Positions 58,643 through 64,000 of a stretch of 64,000 nucleotides of DNA are shown piece after piece. A program made the translations under genes and the position numbers. Under the pieces are notes generated by a model. The model saw only the letters and a list, made by a program, of their open reading frames with translations. It made no database searches and had not been told where the DNA came from. This stretch comes from Neckera pumila (Eukaryota > Streptophyta > Bryopsida > Hypnales > Neckeraceae), in assembly GCA_963969595.1 (NCBI GenBank), contig OZ018411.1:30453445-30517444 (forward strand). Direction: 5' to 3'. Position 1 is the stretch's first letter. Every line of letters starts with the position of its first letter.

Positions 58643-58800
58643 CATTAGAAGAGATTTCGGACCTTTAGAGGGCTATTTTAGACCCGTTCCCCAATCTAGC
58701 TTGACCTTGTGAACAGCGGTGTAGGCTGTTAGAATTATATTTTTTTCAAAAAAAAATTAAAAATTAAGAAAATAAAATTCTTTCCAAATATACTTTTAGC
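58643..58800 (+). repeat. Family B left-half relic (B11)
   Basis: Starts CATTAGAAGAGATTTCGGACC and continues through GTGAACAGCGGTGTAGGC. The right half is missing or unrecognisable. Confidence 0.55.
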
Positions 58801-59157
58801 CAAAAATTAAACAATTATTTTTTTAACAAGTTCAAGTAGTATGAAAATTTTAAAATTGTTTAAGTAAATATTTTTTGTCCAAAACAATACTCTATCATTT
58901 ATCAAAAACACTACTTGACATTAGGAAAATCTGAACCCTGCAAAAGGCCGTTAAGCTTTCATTTTTTGGCACACCGCGGTGCAAGTACAAAAAAATTAAA
59001 AATTAATTTTTTTAATATGTTTTTTTGGAAAAAAATAATTAAAAAAATAATAAAATAGTATAAAAATAATAAAACCTGATGTAGCTCTTACATGGCACCA
59101 ATAGTGCCACATTAATTGCTAAGTTAAAAAATAATAATAAATAATAAATAATTTTAT

Positions 59158-60372
59158 CATTAGATGAGATTCGGGGGTCTTGGAGGGCCTTGAGTTCCCC
59201 TATGTTTTGCTGCGTTCCTAGATTGCGGGAACACAGTTGTAGTAGCTGGCTGACGTGGCATAGCGACTGCCACGTCATTTTGGAAAAAATAAAATAAAAT
59301 AAAATTTGCTTAACCCCTAAAGGACCATTGTTCCTTTGGAGGACAAATGCATTAACGGGCAGGTACCTACGGGCTGAAATTTTCTTCTGATTTTTTTAAA
59401 CCTTTTTTTATAGGTAGAAAAGCTGATTAGCTTTATGGGAATATAATTTTTTCACAATCGGTGCTTGGGAACAAAAGTTATGACCAAATGAGCTCAAAAC
59501 AGGGGACGGCGGGCAGCAAAAAAAATTTGCAATTTTTTTTTTTTTTTTTAAACATTTTGTTTCTCATAGATTATATTTTTATCTATCTAGAAAGCTTTGA
59601 TTCATTTCATTTGGATTTTGCATGAGATAGTTATGGACATTCTTGTTTTTCGGGCAGTTAGAGCATCTTTTTGAAAAAAATAACTTGTAGATTCATTTCT
59701 GAATGCAATTTTTCAAATTTTTCAATTTTTTTTTGGGCATGGTTTTGTTTACTTGCTAGAACAATCTCACCATTGGGATTAGTGCATTTTAATCCCACCT
59801 AAAATATATAAATATTTTAGATTTTCCTTCTATCTCATACCTACTTTTACTTAACAATTTTTTTAATAATGAAAACTAAGTTTTTTTGAACTTTTTTTTT
59901 TGGCTAGATTCTCAACTCAATTCTCCAGTATAAACATTAAAAGCTCAAAACTCAAAAAAATAAAGTTAAAAATGTTCAAAGTCAAAAAATCTAGTCCCAC
60001 AATGTGCTGAAAAATTTGTATTTTTTACTTTAAACGCAGATATCTTGCAATCTGTGCGGTCAAAAGTTCTGAAATTTTTTTCACACACTCTCATACTAGT
60101 TAGGTGTATGATCCTACGGTTAGATGTAGAAAAAAAATATTTTTCAAATTTTTTTACTTTTTGCTATAGAAATGGCAGTTTTGAGTGTTTTTTAAGGAGA
60201 AAAAGGGCTTTGGGCCTTTAGGGGTTAAAATGATATTTTGGTAATTCATTTTTGTTTTTGTTTCTTTGAAAAAAAAAATTCTAACATGCCCGTACCGGCG
60301 TTCACTGAATCTAGCTAGATCGGGAAACGGGCCTGAAACGACCCTCCAAGACCCCCCGAATCTCATCTAATG
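59158..60372 (-). mobile_element. Family B MITE, copy B12, split by a family A element
   Basis: Ends are CATTAGATGAGATTCGGGGG and CCCCCCGAATCTCATCTAATG. The left part carries TGACGTGGCA...TGCCACGTCA. It is interrupted by 59310-60228; removing that and one TTAA leaves about 300 bp, the normal length. Confidence 0.85.
59310..60228 (-). mobile_element. Family A element, copy A1c, nested in MITE B12
   Basis: TTAA lies at 59310-59313 and 60225-60228, with ends CCCCTAAAGGACCATTG and GGGCCTTTAGGGG. It is the reverse complement of A1a throughout. The site is known because intact B copies show the empty sequence. Confidence 0.9.
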
Positions 60373-60444
60373 TTCCTCTTTAATTGCACCGGGGGGTTCA
60401 AAACTCATAGCCTTTTCAAGGCCTAAAATTTTTCTTAATGGTGT

Positions 60445-61234
60445 TTGACCCCTTGAGGACTAAATTGTACAAATTTAAAACAATGGATAATGCAAGCACA
60501 TCATTGGCATACAAAAATGCATTTTCATCCATTCAATTTTTTTTAAGATAATTGTGTTAGTTCTTTAAATAACATTTTTTTTTTTTTTTCTTGAAACACA
60601 TGGACAATTTCCATTGCAAAGGAAAAACAGTATATAAAACCAAGGGACCATGTCTTTGGCGAGATATTTACATTTTTTAAATCTATTTTTAAACATTGTA
60701 AGCTAAAAACAAGGAGCCAACTCACGACACCAACCCCAAGAGTGGTTAGAGAAGAGAGCAAGGCTCAAAATTTAAATAAAATTTGTACATCATAGATTTT
60801 GAAGACTTTTCTTTGCAAATATTCTATAATTTAAAGGGTACTAGTAGATTTGACCTTGAAAAATATCTTTTTTCTATCAAAAAATGACCCATCAAAAATG
60901 ATTTGAATAGAAAAATAAAATAAAAATCTTCAAAAATCACTATGATTAGAACTTAGCATTTTGAACTTAAGGAAAAAAATTCTTGTGAAAATCACAAATA
61001 TTCAATCTACAATTACTTTTAGAAGAACCTCTCAATTTTTGACTTCAAATTTAATTGAAAATATTGATTTGCATATTCATTGATCCAATTGTATGGATAT
61101 GATCTATTAATCATATTTTATAACTATTATTTGAGAATCATCATTAAATCATTATTCTAAGTTATATTTTAAAATACATCTTTACAGTTCTAGAAATCTA
61201 GGCTATCCTTGGTCCTTAAGGGATTAGAGGTTAA
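60445..61234 (+). mobile_element. Degenerate family A element (A3-like)
   Basis: Starts TTGACCCCTTGAGGAC and ends GGTCCTTAAGGGATTAGAGG-TTAA. Interior blocks such as AAAATCACTATGATTAGAA match 10380-10480. Both ends are mutated. Confidence 0.45.
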
Positions 61235-61545
61235 AAACATGCACTAATAGAGGGAGTAGAATGGGAGGGAGTTCACATTCTACTACTACTAGGGAGTTGG
61301 GGACAAGGTATGGGGACATTTAGTAGCTAGTCGCATATGAGCAATTTTGTTTTTTCAAATATTGATTCATAATGAGAACCTTTGGCAAATTATTTATCTA
61401 TTTTTCATAGCATTTACTAATTCAGGTAGAAATGTGAGAAATACCAAAGCATGTTGATGGATAAATGCGTAAATATAGAAGACTTGAATTATTTGGATGG
61501 TTTCGATCAAAATTTCTCCATAGCATTGATTCTAGATGAATGACA

Positions 61546-61833
61546 CATTAGAGAAGATTTGGGCCTCTAAGAGACTACAAGTTCCCAGACTGTAGGAACT
61601 CTACAAGAACTACCAATTGGTCAGTCTAATGTGGCCGAGCGACTGCCACGTCAGATTTTTTTATTTTTTTACTTTTTGGAAAAAAATAAAATTAGTAATC
61701 TTTTAACATTTTAACAACTTTTTTTTTATTTTTTTATTTTTTAACCTTTTTTTTTTCTCTAACAGCAGTGTGCTGTTCCCAGCATTGAGAAAAAATCTGA
61801 AACGGTCTTTAGAGACTCAGATCTCCTCTAATG
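61546..61833 (-). mobile_element. Family B MITE, copy B13
   Basis: Ends are CATTAGAGAAGATTTGGGCC and CAGATCTCCTCTAATG. The inner block reads GTGGCCGAGCGACTGCCACGTCAG. The flanks read ...GAATGACA and TGACCAATC. Confidence 0.7.
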
Positions 61834-62151
61834 TGACCAATCAATTTTTTTTCTGGCAAAAGTTTGTTAGAATCTTATCTAATTTTGACATTGGCTACTT
61901 GAACACAGAAAAATGTTTGCAATTTGCATGACATAGCCAAATCCTTCTTTAAAAAAATACAAAATTCACCAATATATATCTGAATGAAATTTAGAAAGAT
62001 AATAGATAATGTTGAGGATGAATGCACACCTATAGATCATTCTATCCATTTTCCCCTTACAAACGTTCCAGGGTGCAAGTCGCTCTACCCAAAACAACCC
62101 AAAAAATTGGCTGGTCGAGACCACCGTAGTGTGAACGGCGCCACAACAGAT

Positions 62152-62188
62152 AGATCTCGACCGTCTACAAATCCAACGGTCAAGATCT
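62152..62188. promoter_or_regulatory. Inverted repeat upstream of the RNA-binding protein gene
   Basis: GATCTCGACCGT and ACGGTCAAGATC form a 12-bp stem with one mismatch around 10 nt, about 185 bp before the ATG. A promoter or leader role is inferred. Confidence 0.5.
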
Positions 62189-62371
62189 ACTCACGCCTTT
62201 TCGGGCTGATGCCACCGTCGTCTTCATTAGTAGAGACGGCACCATTGCAGGCCGTCCCTTTCTGTTGTGTCCCGATCAGGTTTCCGTCTGCGTCGTTGGC
62301 CCGGCTAGTGTCTGAGCTTCATCGCAAGAAGGCCGCAGCAGCGCAGGAGGGAGCCCCGGCACACCACCGCC

Positions 62372-63928
62372 ATGGCCTACTTCGGGAAACTCGGCGGCTT
62401 ATTGCGCCAAAATGCGGCCCAGTCCGTGCTTCTCAAGTCCGGCCTCGGGGTAGCCGCGCCCGCATTGCTTGTTTTGCAGCGCGGCATGTCGGGCTCCAAG
62501 CTTTTCATCGGAGGTACATGATAGACTTTCAATTGTAGAGGACTATGACCGATTCTTTGGGTTTTGCACTTAAACCCTACTTTTGGAGGGGTTTAGGTTC
62601 CCAAGTTGTTATCTCTGGGTTTTAGGGTTTAGGACTTAGGGCTTCTTCTTGCTTGCAATGTGCTGTTAGCCTCCAACTGAAAGAATTCGCTTTTAGTGGG
62701 ATATGCTTGTTGTCTGGTTTGGAATTGAGGTACGAATTTCTCAAAAAATGTCCGCGTTGGATGGTTACTCGATCGGATTCATTATGCTGTTGGTTTGTCC
62801 ACCTGATCGGGCAAAGGCTTGCGTAAGAGATTTTTTTGTATAAGTATAATAAGTGTTTAGGGTATGTTAAATTCTGTGTTGCCTTTCCGTCGATCAGGAG
62901 TTATGACTGCTTGCAAACGACTTCATTTTGTCCTTTACTTTGTCATCATTTTGGCGTTTCATCGCATCTGAACGCTCATGGCACTACTGTTAATGTGGAT
63001 TTACTGTTTCGGTTAGCATTATTTCCGGCGAATTTGTTAGTGAATGGAATTGATGGCTAACGCGTTGACTGTTGGCACATTTAGGTCTTGCCTGGGGAAC
63101 GGACGAGAACACGTTGAGAGATGCCTTCGGATCTTTCGGAACCGTGATGGAAGGTATTTCGCTAGTTTCCCTCATCAACTGGTTCAGTGCTGTAGGTGTT
63201 CAGGATTAGGGTTTCTGTTTAGAGGACGCTCTCAATTGTTTGCGAGTATGGGTGGATGTATACGATGTGTTTGGATCAGAATTATTTCATCTTGGAATAG
63301 CTACTGTGGTGGTACGCAAGCAGTCGTCTTTCTGGTGACTTTTTTAGCACTGACAGCGTTTTGATGGTGTATTCGCAGTAAAGATTATCCTTGACAGGGA
63401 TACGGGAAGGTCAAGGGGTTTCGGGTTCGTGAACTTCTCATCTCCCCAGGAGGCTGAAGCTGCGCTCCAGGAGATGGACGGTCGGGTATGTTTTAATTTC
63501 GAGTTTCTGTGCAAAAGTTTATGTCTTTGATTTTGCGGAATAGATTGCAGGTCTCTCTTTTGAATTTGCAACTGGTGATTGATGAAGCTTATTGTGGTCG
63601 TCTCATCCTCAGGGGGACTTGGGAATGATCAGTGCGGTGCTTCCTATAATAACGAGTCAAGTTGTTTGGCAAGCACTTCACTTTAGGTGGAAATATTCCA
63701 TGATTCTTTTTGTGCGTTGTGTATTGCAGAAAGGTTTCTGATATGCTCGCTTGAACAATGCAGGAGTTAGCTGGACGTCAGATCCGGGTTGACTACGCCA
63801 CCGACAGATCTAGAGAGGCTCCCCGTGCGGGCGGGTACGGCAACCGTAGTGGTTATGGCGACCGTCAGTCTGGGGGAGGATTCAACGGGCAAGATGACGG
63901 TGAGAGAGGATATGGCGGCAACTTCTGA
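62372..63928 (+). CDS. Mitochondrial glycine-rich RNA-binding protein (single RRM)
   Basis: Four exons (62372-62513, 63085-63153, 63379-63485, 63764-63928), all GT-AG with matching phase, encode 160 residues. Residues 1-39 form a presequence rich in Leu, Ala and Arg without acids ([14 protein letters not shown]...), typical of mitochondrial targeting. One RRM follows, with RNP2 KLFIGGL and RNP1 SRGFGFVNF, then a short Gly/Arg/Tyr-rich tail ending GERGYGGNF. This is the plant GR-RBP/mORRM-like architecture. Members bind RNA in mitochondria; several act in C-to-U editing, splicing or cold response, but which applies here cannot be told. The exon order and length match the family. The start is the first ATG of the presequence, in a CCGCCATGGCC context. 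Confidence 0.93.
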
Positions 63929-64000
63929 TGACTTTTAGTTGCCAACTCTCGACCCTTGAGGATCAAGAGTTTTGCGCTACCAGTCTGGAATAGAGTGCTG
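63929..64000 (+). other. Start of the 3' UTR of the RNA-binding protein gene
   Basis: Follows the TGA directly and runs to the window edge. No polyadenylation signal is seen within it. Confidence 0.6.

Noticed and set aside
61984..62538. A 184-codon plus-strand open frame over the start of the RNA-binding protein gene
   Set aside because: It is out of phase with the clear exon 1 at 62372-62513 and has no family features; it is a shadow of the leader and exon.
1..64000. tRNA, rRNA, CRISPR arrays and bacterial-type operons
   Set aside because: No tRNA-like folds with A/B boxes, rRNA blocks or regularly spaced repeats were noticed; repeats are transposon-type.

Overview
The window is nuclear DNA of a plant. 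The evidence is spliced genes with GT-AG introns, plant gene families (a GT34 xylosyltransferase, a mitochondrial glycine-rich RNA-binding protein, a plant-type six-helix membrane protein, a TraB protein with an organelle-type leader) and plant-type MITEs (Stowaway and Harbinger/Tourist types). I cannot fix the species. The GC-rich compact genes set in a very AT-rich repeat matrix would suit a non-seed plant such as a bryophyte, lycophyte or fern, but that is a guess.

Layout. 1-5.4 kb: most of a PGAP1-type GPI inositol-deacylase gene (minus strand, 11 exons seen, C-terminus beyond the left edge). 6.3-19.8 kb: repeats with no intact gene. 20.2-24.3 kb: a convergent pair, a single-exon TraB protein (plus) and a single-exon polytopic membrane protein (minus). 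25.3-42.2 kb: a repeat-rich stretch with nested transposons and a decayed Plavaka-like transposase. 42.5-46.7 kb: a protein kinase gene (minus) with an N-terminal helical domain, a complete catalytic domain and a C-terminal tail on further exons, but with an in-frame TGA near its start. 48.4-50.5 kb: repeats. 51.1-52.9 kb: a two-exon GT34 glycosyltransferase (minus). 55.4-61.8 kb: repeats. 62.4-63.9 kb: a four-exon mitochondrial glycine-rich RNA-binding protein (plus). The genes do not form a pathway; each looks like an independent transcription unit.

The most informative part is the repeat fraction. At least five non-autonomous families recur: (A) elements bounded by TTAA and ending in CCCCTAAA, several about 930 bp, which look piggyBac-like; (B) about 300-bp MITEs with CATTAG...CTAATG ends that carry an inverted pair of TGACGTGG sites; (D) elements with TA-CACAAAATAG ends; (E) large foldback elements with long inverted arms; (G) a repeat ending in a CACACTAGT tail. 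They are nested in each other. Because uninterrupted copies lie in the same window, three insertions can be compared with empty sites, and two of these directly show TTAA target duplication for family A.

Gene models were built by hand from splice signals, reading phase and recalled family motifs. No alignment or database search was run.
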